From: Galaxea fascicularis | Lineage: Eukaryota > Cnidaria > Anthozoa > Scleractinia > Euphylliidae | Direction of reading: 5' to 3' | Length of the DNA: 64,000 nt | Assembly (NCBI GenBank): GCA_948470475.1 | Contig: OX419347.1 | Span: 1,696,072 to 1,760,071 of the forward strand | Shown here: piece by piece, positions 45,921-57,518 of the stretch | Position numbering within the stretch: the first letter of the stretch is position 1 | Layout of the letters: the number at the start of each line of letters is the position of its first letter | Position numbers and translations under genes: made by a program | The notes under the pieces: generated by a model | Told to the model about the DNA's origin: nothing | The model's database searches: none | The model's input: the letters and a program-made list of their open reading frames with translations, nothing else

Positions 45921-46120
45921 TTTAGGAGCAAGATTGGCAATGAAGCCCGTGTTCGATTCTCGGACTCGGCGTCATATGTGGGTTGAGTTTGTTGTTGGTT
46001 ATCTACTCTGCTCCGAGAGGTTTTTCTCCGGGTACTCCGGTTTGCCCCTCGAATTCCAATTCGATCCGGATGCAGGACCTGCATGAAACCACTTCGGTGA
46101 GTGGAGCTTCCTGGGTAAAT
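45921..46120 (+). repeat. tRNA-derived SINE, 5'-truncated, in a gene B intron
   Basis: Matches the SINE at 5820-6043 of gene A from around the box B (GTTCGATTCTCGGACTC) to the end, at the same place relative to discoidin 3. The box A half has been lost or diverged. Confidence 0.65.
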
Positions 46121-46176
46121 ATGATGATTTATTTTATTTATTTTCATCTCAGTCTGCAATCTTGTTGCGTTAACAG

Positions 46177-46469
46177 GCTGCCTCTCATCCATTGGAAATG
46201 AAAGATCTGTAGTCCGAACCTTAGGAACTAATGCATCCTCGGAACTTGATGCCAACCATCGAGCTGGATGGAGTCGCCTTTATGCGCTCAATTCTTGGTG
46301 CAGTGCTTCAGTATCACTCCCACAATACTTGCAGTTTGATGCCAAAAAAGTGATTACAGTCAGCGGTGTCGCTACTCAGGGAGATAACATGGTGGACAAA
46401 TGGGTAACAAGTTATGCAATCAGCTATGGATATGATGGACAAAAATGGTTTGATTACTCAGGCGGAAGG
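46177..46469 (+). CDS. Gene B exon 9: discoidin domain 3, first half
   Basis: 293 bases: GCLSSIGNERSVVRTLGTNA, GWSRLYALNSWCSASVSLPQ, YLQFDAKKVITVSGVATQGD, KWVTSYAISYGYDGQKWFDY. Acceptor GTTAACAG, donor GTAAGC. Confidence 0.87.
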
Positions 46470-46943
46470 GTAAGCTGTTGTATTGATAATGATGCAAAAA
46501 AAGATTTATTTATCAGTTAAACGTGTTTGTTAAACATGCATTATTTCTTTTAAGTAACACATGCAGCACTAATACATTTATATTGTACTGTGCACTGATC
46601 TAGTGAGGCTGAAGCAAGAGAAGCTACCGCAATGCATTGATGGTTATACCAGTGAAACCGAAAAACTTTGTTGCTCGAAGTGAAAAAATGCGCGTCCAGC
46701 ATCAAACTGTTAAACTGTCAAAAGATAATGCGTTTGATGCTGTAAAAAGAACTAGAATTCTCATGTTATCTTTAACTCTGTCGGCCCCATTGTGTTACAC
46801 CAACACGTACCTTTCTGTTTATAATTTTATATATCCGGGAATATGCCTGTGTTATCTGCAAATAGACGACAAACCCTAATTCTCTTCACTAGTTATGGGA
46901 TCACTTAACAAACGTTTGTTTGTTGTTGTATTTGTCTGTTCAG

Positions 46944-47085
46944 GTACTCACTGGAAACATCAACAGAGGCTCAATTGTTGTCAACTTCCTTTCTTCACCT
47001 TTTGCAGCCCAGTATATCAGAATACTGCCAAAGACGTATAAAACTGGGATATGCATGAGAGTAGACTTACTTGTCTGCGACAATT
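46944..47085 (+). CDS. Gene B exon 10: discoidin domain 3, second half
   Basis: 142 bases: VLTGNINRGSIVVNFLSSPF, AAQYIRILPKTYKTGICMRV-DLLVCDN. Acceptor TCTGTTCAG, donor GTAAGTAG, phase 0 to 1. Confidence 0.87.
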
Positions 47086-47432
47086 GTAAGTAGCTATTGG
47101 ACGTCTGGCCCGGGGGGTACTCCTTATTGTGGCCTGTAAGAGGGATGCTCCGCCCATAAGGGGTACCTTTTTCACGCTTCATGTATTTAAAAGGGTATGG
47201 ATTTCACGAGTCGAAGTATACGGTTTAAAAGGAGCAAAAATCGATAACAACAACAATAACAACAACAACATCAATAACTACAAAATGTACTGTTGAACTA
47301 TTCTCGACAACTGTACTTTCCAGTAACAAAGAAAGGCTTTAAATAACTTTTCTTGAAGTAGCCGTTGTGTCCAAGAAAGGTATCATTTTGGTCGACAAAA
47401 TCAAACTTCAGTTGTGTGTGTTATTCTTTCAG

Positions 47433-47768
47433 TCCAAGTACCCTTCCTTTTCGTTGAACTTGAGGATGCAGTTTTGCCAGCTTCTTGTGGTGGATCTGTA
47501 GTACTAAACTGCAATACTTTGGTCAGCAATCAGCGACCCCCGGCTGCCTATAAATGGACCAAAGATGGAGCAGACTTATCTGGATCAAGCTCTTCTTTTA
47601 TCATAAGATTCACCAGTGCTACCGACATAATTGATAACTATCAGTGTGCCAGGAAAAGTTCGTCAGTTCGTGATGTTGAGTGCAACGCAACCTATCAATG
47701 TTCCACTTCATTAGTTGACTTACCTCAAATCAAAGATCACGCAAAAGGAAATGTTACCGTCATTTTAA
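47433..47768 (+). CDS. Gene B exon 11: immunoglobulin-like domain
   Basis: 336 bases, phase 1 to 1: VQVPFLFVELEDAVLPASCG, GSVVLNC (first Cys), YKWTKDG (core Trp), FIIRFTSATDIIDNYQC (second Cys), then DVECNATYQC with two more Cys. An extra Cys (PASCGG) is present compared with gene A. Confidence 0.86.
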
Positions 47769-48457
47769 GTAAGTGTGCATTGTCAATGTAAAGATTTATA
47801 TTTCCTCACATTTTATTCTGCAAACATTGAACAGAGTAACCATTTACAGCCCTACTTAGATAGATGTTGGGCGTAGCCGACATACTTGTAAGATTAAGTT
47901 ACCTACTTTGATAATCTGTGGAAGGCAGGTGCTTGCTTGATTGTATTTCGAGCATCCACTACACTGTTTTTGCGGTGGACTAAAACATGATCAAGAAAGA
48001 GAAGTGATACAAATATCTTTTCCAAACCTATACTATCGCCACTAATATGTAACACAAAAATTACATTCCATTCCCGGAAAGAAAAGGTGATCTTAAGGTC
48101 GTGAATTCTGTTAGACTTCGGAAGCAGCAGCTAAACACAATACAGTTGTATGCCGTGTGGTCAAGTTCTAAAGTCTCCAGCATTTGTTAGTGTTCCTATA
48201 GTTTTGCACTTCGTGAACTCCATCAATGGTTCAACTAGATACGTTAACACTTAATTCTGAAATGGTTAGTTACCCTTGCAATTGAAGCAGTCAGAGGACG
48301 TCAAATTGCATAATATACTTCCGCAAACTTATTTCTGTTACTCATCTGCCACTCTTCCGATCTTTTAAGTGATCACTGATTTGTAAACGCTATGGTTAAT
48401 TTAGAGGAGCGTTGAAGTCTATAGGATAATGCCTGAAGTTTTTTTTCTTGTTTGCAG

Positions 48458-48751
48458 GGATTCCAGAAAAACCAGTCGTGCGGGTTAATCAAGGTGATGT
48501 CCAGGCAAGATCAGCAGTAGTCAGGTGGCCTTATTCCGCTCCAGCGGCAGATGAAGCGCCAATAGATTCCTTTACTCTTCATTATCAAAATAACACGTTT
48601 GGAGATGATATTGTCCTGTCTGATGGCTCGGTCAGTAGATGGTTGAACCATCTCAAGCCTGACACTCGTTACAGTGTCAGAGTAAAGGCTACAAGTGTCT
48701 TGGGAACAGGAGATTGGAGTAATCCTGTGAACTTTACAACATCAGCTGCCA
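48458..48751 (+). CDS. Gene B exon 12: fibronectin type III domain
   Basis: 294 bases, phase 1 to 1: IPEKPVVRVNQGDVQARSAV, VRWPYSAPAADEAPIDSFTL, LNHLKPDTRYSVRVKATSVL, GTGDWSNPVNFTTS. The only FN3 found in gene B; the next exon is the membrane exon, whereas gene A has a second, split FN3. Confidence 0.87.
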
Positions 48752-50261
48752 GTAAGTAGTGTTGAAAAAGAACAGAACTCTTCCAGATTAGAAATACCAT
48801 TTACGTTTTTTTTGTTTGCATGCTGACAACTTTTCTTATGGTACGTGTTTTCCTTAAGTGCTTGCGTTGACCGCAAATGAGCACAAAGGGAATACTCCGT
48901 AGTTAAAGTGCCTATCACCCCTAACTACTGATAATGAATTCCGATAATTTATGTCTACCAAAGATGCTCTGTGAAGAAATAACCTTATTCTGCCCTTTGA
49001 CTTCTTTTTATCAGAGGGCAAAAACCGCCGAAAAGCCATTTTCCGCCATTTTGAATTCTGCTACTCTACTAACTGAGTCAACCGGTCGGCGGTTTATTCT
49101 GAATCAACAGAGTAATCGCTTATCTCAGAGTCGGATTGACTTTCAGACATTTTGTCAGCCAAAATCGTCTGCCTCGGGTGGATTTCTCACTGAATCGCTT
49201 ATAGTTTTAGTTGTTCGTATATTGTGGAGATACCGGGTTGACGTCACGACTTTTGTGGTAATTTTATATTCTAGATCTAGATGACCACAGTGAAAAAAGA
49301 GCATGCGAAAGCTCTACAAACTCAGGTTTGACTGTTGCTGAGATAATGTATGTAATTAGTGTTGTATAAACTGCTTTGAGTGATCTCATCACCCCATTTA
49401 TGCAAATGGAGGGTTATTTGGTGAATACTAACCAGAAGGAACCTCCAAATTGAAGCTATTATAAGCTAAGGAGGGAGGTTGGGAAGTCTATTAGGTTGGT
49501 GTACAGTGCAGTAATACATATTGTTTTACGAAATCGGAGTAGCGTGCAACTAAAAACGAAATATCTGTCTTGAGACATTTTTTTTAACGAGTTATGAATG
49601 AATTGATTCCTTCTGTAGAGGAACATTGGTTTGACCGAAATCATGGCATTGTGCTTTCTGTTACTCTTTTTGGCCTCACAAAGCTTATTGGGGCAAGTTG
49701 TGAAGTCATGTTATTTTTTCAAAGGTATCGCTATCGTTACGGTCATTATTGTTGTTGTTACTGAGTGTTCTCTGAGAGATAACTGCATCGTTTTGGCGAC
49801 GCCAATATGTTATTTTTGCTTACTTTTGACAGTGAAAATTCAAACTCTCAAGGAAAACTAACTGCTCCAAATAATTCCGTGGTATACTGATATGAACTTA
49901 ATGTCAATGAGGTTGTAAACAACTCGACTTTTTGAAACAGGTCAAACTACAGAGATGGTAGCAAAAGGTCCATGCGTGACGCGTGATGAGCGCAAAAATT
50001 AGCGCGTGACGCGTGAAAGGAACCAAAAGACATACGTGATTCGTGAATTTATGAATGAAAATTCCGTTTAAAGTATACGTGAGAGCGAGAATTATTTTCA
50101 GATTCGTGCGTGAAACGTGATCACGACCCCCCACCCCACTTTTGCTACCCTCTACTGAATATACAGTCTCCCCCTACTAATAACATACGACTAATAACGA
50201 AGTTGGAAAGAACAGACATAGCAGAATGCAAATATTGCTAAGTAGTTGTCCTTTGTCGCAG

Positions 50262-50414
50262 ATGGCAACACGATCCTCTATTTGGTTTCCATTATCGTGT
50301 TGGCAGTGTTACTCGTTTTATCTGTTGGTTGGAATGTATATCTTTGCCGAGCAAGGCGGACTTTTAATGTTGGTGAGAAGTATTCAGCCGATGAAGAAGC
50401 CAGTAATAAACAAG
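50262..50414 (+). CDS. Gene B exon 13: transmembrane helix and start of the tail
   Basis: Entered in phase 1 after TTTGTCGCAG, it reads NGN-TILYLVSIIVLAVLLVLSVG-WNVYLCRARRTFNV: one strongly hydrophobic segment of about 22 residues followed by basic residues, giving a type I topology (outside domains, inside tail). In-frame coding continues VGEKYSADEEASNKQ to a donor GTTGGT (50415). A shorter form using the better donor GTGAGA at 50373 is also in phase and would skip this 14-codon piece. Confidence 0.72.
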
Positions 50415-51507
50415 GTTGGTAGTTACTAAGGCGCTGCTGTAATCCTTGTTATTGTCATATGCTGAAACAAACTAATTAAAGGGAATGAATTTAAACATAT
50501 AATAGTGAATTTCGAATTAAAGAAATGAAGATGTGAACGCTACTAAAGCAGCAGCGAAAACAGAGCCTGAAATAATCATGCTTGTGCGGCTTTCGAAGCC
50601 ATGACTTTTCTACTTCTGTGGTAGCAGTTGTAATGATCGTTCACATTATCCCTGGAGCTAGTTTTAGCTTAGAACCCCTATAACAGTCAAGTTGTGTAAT
50701 AGAGCACTGATGTCCAGAAGCGATCCTTAATTAATTCTCAGCTGAATTGAGTACTTCACCTCACAATACTTCATATTAGATAGAATTACTATGGGTGAGG
50801 ATTAGGGCTGGGGCTGGCACTTCGTGATGACTGTCATAAAGAGCGGAATGAATCTCATTGTCGTGCAATCGTAAACGTATCTGACAGCAGGCTAAGAGTA
50901 TTGTCTAAGGGGGTGTTATAGGTATAATTTTGGGAAAATGGGGTGAATTGAGATTGAAAGAAAGAAAGGTAGGAAAAAAGAATCAGTTACTCTGCTATCG
51001 GTGTCACAGGCACCTTTTTGTGGTGGCTGACTATCTGGCCTTCGTCTACTGATTATTCACTTAAGATTCAAATCCAATGTTTCTCAATTTTCTATAATTT
51101 TCCACATTCCCCAAACAACTCTTCTTCCTTCCAAACATTCCAAAAATTATCCTGAAAATCTCAAACCCAGTTTTACTGCACCAAGCACTCCAACCTTAAT
51201 GAAGCCATTTTAATTTTCGATTGGATAAAATCTTGGCGGGGTTTTTAATTAAAAGTGCTGAAATGTACGGAAAACAGGGCATTTACCTGTAAATCATAAT
51301 AGAGAACAACAGCGCAGCGGAGAGGACTGGTACTGATTGCAGACTCGACTCCAGTTGAGTAGACTGGACTGCAGTGGATTGGAGTGGAGTGATGTAGCAA
51401 AGAGACGAGTTCAGTCAGTATATTTTATGTCGTTGTTGCCTTCATATCACAGGATCACTGAAAGCTCAAAGTTACTATTTATACTGACATTTTGCTTTCT
51501 GTTTTAG

Positions 51508-51734
51508 TCATTGACAATGTCCAGCCTCCGGATTCAAACTTCATGGAGCCTCGTCCAACGCAGCCAAGCCCTGTTACAGACAACCAATACGTGAACACCA
51601 TGTCACAAAATCAGCCGTTAAACAAGCGAAAGGGGAAGAAAAATCCCAGTGTGTCATACGAGAACGTCAACCTCCAATTACACCCAGTAACAAATGATCA
51701 TGAGGCTGACGTGTATGAGGAGATAATAGCATAG
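51508..51734 (+). CDS. Gene B exon 14: cytoplasmic tail with tyrosine motifs, stop codon
   Basis: Phase-1 exon after TTCTGTTTTAG, 75 codons and TAG. Reads VIDNVQPPDSNFMEPRPTQP, SPVTDNQYVNTMSQNQPLNK, RKGKKNPSVSYENVNLQLHP, VTNDHEADVYEEIIA. Tyrosines at 51588, 51657 and 51714 sit in YVNT and YENV (YxN, the GRB2 SH2 preference), VSYENV (fits ITIM consensus V/I/L/SxYxxV/I/L) and YEEI (the classic Src-family SH2 preference). The ligand-binding ectodomain thus connects to a tail fit for tyrosine-kinase signalling; that the sites are used is inference. Confidence 0.82.
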
Positions 51735-53200
51735 GTTTTGCTTTTGCAAAAAAAAAAAACATGGAGAAATTGCACCTCAGCATCTCTTTCCCCTTTTGAG
51801 ATATTAGGTGGATTATAGTGGAAAGATATCCTGTAGTGAGGGTTCCTGAAAAAGGGGGGGGGGGGGGGGGGTTCAATCCGATTTCCTATCCCAAAGTATC
51901 TCTAAATCCCATTTCCCAGCCTTTCTTTAGACCAAATTGAAATTGAAAAGAAATCCCAGAGCAGGTTCTCTATCGTTACGTCCAATTTGAAAAGGGAATT
52001 GCTCTTTGTGGAAACAAGTTTTACCGAGTAATTATCACTAATAGGTCTAAATTCTTGTTATTTTCGTTAGACAACAACGGTCCGAATTGTTTCGGCATCA
52101 ACCGCCAAGTTTATTAACGCGATGCGATAGTCTGAGCATGCTTGGTGACAGCTGTAAACTACCGCTGTGCACGAAACTCACTGACTTGCAACAGAAAGAA
52201 AGTGACCTGGATCGAGTCGGAAATGAACTAAGTGTAGTTACCTGGGTTGTTTTAGAGTTTTTCTCCGTAAACGTGACTCCTTCCATGCCTATTGAAATCA
52301 GAAAACATCCAAGTATTTCTGTCTGTGTTTCCCATTTCCATTGTTATGACTTTTTATGGCTTTTTCTCCCAATGACCCAAATCTCATTTTCCCAGTCATA
52401 CCCCTTCAAGACCCTCTATAATAGAATTAACCACTTTTTTTCAACAAAAATGTTTCCTGATTAATGTCTTTTTTTTTTTTGCGTTTTAGTAAAAAAGTAT
52501 TTGATGGTTCGTTTAATGTCAAATGTAGTTATAGCTTAAAACTTTAGATTTTACTTTTAGCCTTTGCAGCACTGAGTAGGCAAAGTTGTTCATTGTCCCC
52601 AGCCTTAACTGGGCCTGGTTATCTTTGAGAGCCAAAAAGCTCTGAACACGTTACCTTACCTTGTTTACGCCGGGTCATCTTCTAAGGTGTACCCAGACTA
52701 TCTCAACTGTAATCCAACATAGATTCCTCTTACTAACCGAGTTCGGGGTCCGTACTGTATGTTACGGTCACCCGTTCCTTATAGAACGTACCGAAAAGAC
52801 TATCGAGTAGTAAGATATTTTATGATATCTCTGAGGATAATCAGGCGCCCGGGAAGGGAAAATCGTCGAAGTGAAGTCGCCACTTTAACATTTCGTGGGC
52901 TGCATAGTAGAATACGGCCCGTAAAATTAACCAACCACAGACCGGCATAATAATAATTTATAAATAAGTAGGCCCAATCATTTTGTACTTTATCTTAGTA
53001 CCGTATGTTGTCTGTTTATTAAATATAACCACGCTCCTTGCATAAGCTGCAAGTTGCACTTGAGAAGTTGTTCATCTTGGTATGAAGAAGAGAAGAAACA
53101 GGAGTAACAGAAACATATTTTTTTAACAACTCGCGTGTATGTATATGAGTGTTTGTCAACATCTATTAAATATGAGGCAAATTATATATCTAAGGTAACT
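51735..53200. other. Region after gene B
   Basis: A G-run (51857-51873) and A/T-rich sequence follow the stop. No clear poly(A) signal close to the stop was singled out. Short plus-strand frames here (52087-52464) have no recognisable domain. Confidence 0.4.
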
Positions 53201-53237
53201 ACATCGTCTCTCTAATATGTAGCTATGTCGGCGTTTT

Positions 53238-53841
53238 TATCAGAACTGCCATCGTGTGAGCAGCCATTTGGACTTCATTGCCCCTCATAGCCCCAATATA
53301 CACCACACAAGTTAACTTTCGTTGGCCATCGGCTGAAGTCAACCATACCACCCAAAATTAGAGGAATCACCTTAGTTAAAATGCTTCTGCTGGCTCGATC
53401 GCACTTTGGAGGGGAGTATTCGTCCATGATCAACAGATGCGATTTCAGAACCTCGTCAAGTATTTCGTGCAAGTGGATGTCAGCTTCATTGAAGAAAATT
53501 CCAGAGTTATTACCGCCTCAGTTCCTGCACGTTGTTGCCGAGAGGGTTTCCGGTTGCTCAAGATTTCGTGGAACGCTTGGTTTACTGTCTCACCTGCGCT
53601 CGTGTTCTCCAGATTGAGTGCCAGGTCCTGGATTTGGTTCGAGAAGTCGTTGATTGCAGTCTCGTGCTCATTCGTTGAGCCACTCGTATTTTTTCTCCCT
53701 TGGAGAACCAGATGGATCCGAACCCCGTCTTTCCACGAGCCTCTTCTGACAAGGGACTGTAGGAGCCGATAATCTTCTTCTTCGTGGAGGTATTTCCTTA
53801 CGAACCGCAGCCGAGCTAGACAAACGGCTTATGAGAGCCAT
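53238..53841 (-). pseudogene. Intronless broken reading frame, unrecognised
   Basis: ATG at 53841 starts MALISRLSSSAAVRKEIPPR, continues basic to REKKYEWLNE and a stop near 53668; a shifted frame continues NQIQDLALNLENTSAGETVN and VITLEFSS; a third frame near 53495 gives NEADIHLHEILDEVLKSHLL, IMDEYSPPKCDRASRSILTK, and ends in CGVYWGYEGQ. At least two frameshifts without introns suggest a decayed processed copy or retroelement protein. No family recognised. Confidence 0.35.
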
Positions 53842-54543
53842 TTTATGATGCCTTCTTGGACGTGAAGACGTTGTTGCTCAGACAAGTTGTCTGTGACTGT
53901 AACACACGCCATCGAGGGATACAGCTGTGACTACGCACCTGCCTAAGTTAAGTTGCTTTGTTTTGGATGTCCCAGAGGGCAATTTGCTCACCAGCAAGTT
54001 GTTTTTCGTACCATGTGATCGTAAACTGCAAAGGGCCTATTCAAATAACCCAGTTGTTGTTTAGGGAGGAGAAACTAGTACTCTTATTTTTTCTAAATTA
54101 TAGTTAAAGGTGATTTCATTTTAGGACTTTTTTTGTTTGGTTTAAGTTTAAGTTTAATAATACTTCGTCATGCAAATACAAATGAAATTGATACAAAATA
54201 AATATAATAAGAACCTGCAAACGGTGTTAACTGCACAATCTACCAATCTACTACGCCCAAGCTCTTGCTGCCAAGTTGACTCGAATGAGCGACGAAGTCG
54301 CGAGACGAACCATGGAGAAATTCTACTAAAGGGGGGATGGATTTGGGCTTGCACCCACTCCCAATGGACATCACTCTAGTTATTGTATATTGGAGTTATT
54401 CCTACGGTACCAAAAGAACTGGGACCAAAGTCACGCTTTCGAGTAAAAGGTCAGGAATGTTAACAAAAGATATTGCGAAATTCTTCATTTATAGACTGAG
54501 AGACTACTTCTCACTTTCGGTGTCACTTTGGATCCCAGCTGCA

Positions 54544-54619
54544 ATGATAAAAACTGAAAAAAACGTTGGCTTCGTTGTGGTATTGGCTTTAGCTGCCTTA
54601 AAACTCACCACTGCTTCAG
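54544..54619 (+). CDS. Gene C exon 1: signal peptide
   Basis: ATG at 54544 gives MIKTEKNVGFVVVLALAALK then LTTAS, a short basic start, a hydrophobic core and a small-residue cleavage region, followed by donor GTAAAT in phase 1. An in-frame ATG lies further upstream (54337), but the shorter form is a proper signal peptide and matches gene B's start. Confidence 0.68.
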
Positions 54620-57474
54620 GTAAATTCATTGGAAGTTGACGCATCGCATATAATGTATTAGCTTGTGTGTTGACATTTCTATGTACATTAGTCGGCACTA
54701 TACAATTTCTGTTCCTGTGTTTCTTTCGGTTGATCACGATCTAGCATGTTTTTTTACATTCACAAAAGAATACTGCAAATAATGCCAAGTTCTTAGTACA
54801 ACAAAGTTGAATCGATTTAAGCACTAATCAGGGTCGTCTCGATCAGCTTTAACAATTCGATATTTTATTTACTCCCAGTTTTGTAGCAACTCTGGGTATT
54901 AGCTTGCCTAATTCTCTTTCATATACTAGCCGGCATGTCATAAGTGGTTTACCTGAGATACTAAATTTTTCACTGAAGTATTTAAATAGGAAATTTATAT
55001 TCGTTTCAGGGATTACGGTAAGGTATCAAGGGTAATCGGTATATTTGTATATGTTAACTTCCGGGTGGTTGATTGTGATTGCTTTCCGTTTCGTAACTCC
55101 GTACAATTCGTTCCCGATTAACGGTCCGTACCTGAGTTCGTTCGGTGTTAACGGACCGTGAGTTGCATCTCATTAAGGGGACACAAGGAAATTAGAATAT
55201 GTCACCCGCCATTTCGGTGGGGTGAGACGCTTTACGGTCCGTACAGTTTGTTCAATCCGTAAATTTGACAAACTGACCGTACGGAGATGGAAACGGTTTT
55301 CGTAAATTACAACTCTCTAGGTTATCTTTTTTCGCAAGGAGAATTGACATGACGTCTACATGTAACATTATACCCTGGAATGTCTTATTTGCCACTTGCT
55401 CTTGATACACGCTCTTCTACTGTATCTTGATGGTACTTAATCAACTGATCACAACCGTATCACTGACAGTATAAATTTATACAATAATTAGAAAGACTGC
55501 GGCTTTTTCACGAGTTGAACCTCAGAAACGTCTGTAAATATTTTCTGCTCTTTAAGCGTCATGTGAACAGGATGCCGTGGGAATAGCGGATGGATCTGTT
55601 TACCTAAATGCTTCATCTGAGCATAATGCCAGTACACCAGCCAATAATGGCCGATTAAACTACGTAGCAGGATCATCATGGTGTGCGTCCACAAGTGACA
55701 GTAATCCATATCTACAGATTAATCTACAGACACTTTACATTACCTGTGCTGTGTCCACTCAGGGGAATTCACAAGCAGATCAATGGGTGCAGACATACAC
55801 CCTACAGTCATCCACAGATGGGACAAATTGGACAGATTATAAAGAAAATGGTCAAATAAACAAAAAGGTAGCTTAAATAATAAGACGTTTCTGCACTGGC
55901 TTCATTTATTCATGGTAGTTTGTTGAACAATATGCACTTTTTTTATAGGAACCTTTTTTACAAGAACATTGGTGCTGAGATTATCCAAAATATTTAAGAA
56001 CATACCCAGCCTGAGACTCAGTTAAGAACGTCTTTATTTTATTCATTTGTTTTTGTTGCGTTGTGAACCTCTGTGTTCAATGCTTTTTCTATATCCAAAT
56101 TTACAAAGTGTTCCTTGACGTGACAGGAATAGTAAACGGCATGCCAAAGCTCCCTCCTGATACTAATTGCTTTTTAGATCTAGTCATATCGTAACGTTTG
56201 CACTGTAGACGACATGCAGTAGGGCGATGTTCTTGATCAAAAGTGATCATTGCAGTGAAAAGTGAAAGTGAGACTGTGTGGATCCTCAGTTTTCGCTAAA
56301 ATTAATTCCCTTCAACACTGACTTTTCCGCCAAATCGCGCCTCTTCCATTTTTCGCGGAAAGTAATCGTGAAAATTAGTATCAATAACTGTGCTGCGTGT
56401 ATGCATGTGATAGATGCTGGTCGCACACGCGCACGGCGGTATTGCAATTGATATTCATTGCATTATTTCTAGAAAAGAGACTAAGTGGGGTCAAAATGTA
56501 AATTGTGTGATTTCATTTGAAAAATGCATTGCCCTACACGCTCCGCCAGTTACATATTTCATGTTTTTATTTATATTTCAGAGCTTCAAAGGGAATTTTG
56601 ACAAGAACTCACCAGTTAAACAAATTTTGTACAATGGAATTGTTGCCAGATATGTGCGTTTTATTGTTGACAGTAATCATAGTGGAGCTTGTTTACGTGT
56701 TGAAATATTTGGAGTGCCGAGGCGCAAAGGTAGGTTAAGTTTGATTTTACGAAGTGGCTACAAGTACGGACACGGCTCTACATCGAGCTTTACAAGATTT
56801 TTATGGAATTGTGAGCCTGCGGAAATGAGAACCCTCCTACCAAACCCATGCTCCGCCTTGATTTTAACCGGTTCCTGCCATGTGGAGGCTGTAATTATAA
56901 TGTATTTTTATGTGCTTCATTTAGCAGCTTTTTAGTGGTGTTAACAGGCTCAATCGAGGGTGACAAAAAATATGAGTGGTAATCAAGTGCTCAGCAAACA
57001 GAACTTTGCAGACTACTGACATTTAACATCAATAAATAATAAGGAACAACAATAGCGTAAATAAATTATATCCCCTATTCAAGTACTAATGACAAAACAG
57101 TAACATGCCCGAAATCAACTCGAGACCTTTGGAAAGAAAAACGCCAAAATGGTGCACGTGCCCAGAAAAGCAGTGTTGTCAGTATCTTCCCTGGCAAAAC
57201 CTCAGTTGTTTGACCCTTGGTGGAAAAAACGAGTCTAGATTTTGATTCATGAGCATTCGTGACAGTTCAAGATGGCGTTGATTATTGGTTTACAAAGGAT
57301 CTCGCAGTTTATTAATTGTAATTTGTATTTTATTTGGGCTGCTATCTATTTACCGGCAACCGAATTTGATTTCATTATTTATTTAGCAAAGTAAATCCCG
57401 CAATGGAGCACTTGGAGGCCCTGTGCAAACGCTCGCAACATTGTTGGGCCCAACATGTTGCGAGCGTTTGCACA

Positions 57475-57518
<44 letters not shown>

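Larger units (their letters stand above)
33882..51734 (+). pseudogene. Gene B: discoidin/F-type lectin/Ig/FN3 receptor gene with a damaged 5' part
   Basis: Exons by homology and splice phase: 33882-33945, 36867-37177, 39086-39219, 41610-41804, 43396-43641, 43953-44138, 44855-45147, 45604-45745, 46177-46469, 46944-47085, 47433-47768, 48458-48751, 50262-50414, 51508-51734. Three lesions fall in the first part: no phase-matched GT donor on the signal exon, a 14-base deletion in exon 3 (39086-39219) with an immediate stop, and a missing FTP 1 first-half exon next to an assembly gap. Exons from 41610 to the stop at 51732-51734 are open with intact splice sites and end in a transmembrane helix and signalling-type tail. 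It may be a recent pseudogene, may be expressed from an internal promoter, or may be partly mis-assembled. Confidence 0.6.

Noticed and set aside
48854..49284. 116-codon plus frame after the FN3 exon of gene B
   Set aside because: No domain, no phase-compatible splice sites at both ends, not found in gene A; treated as intron.
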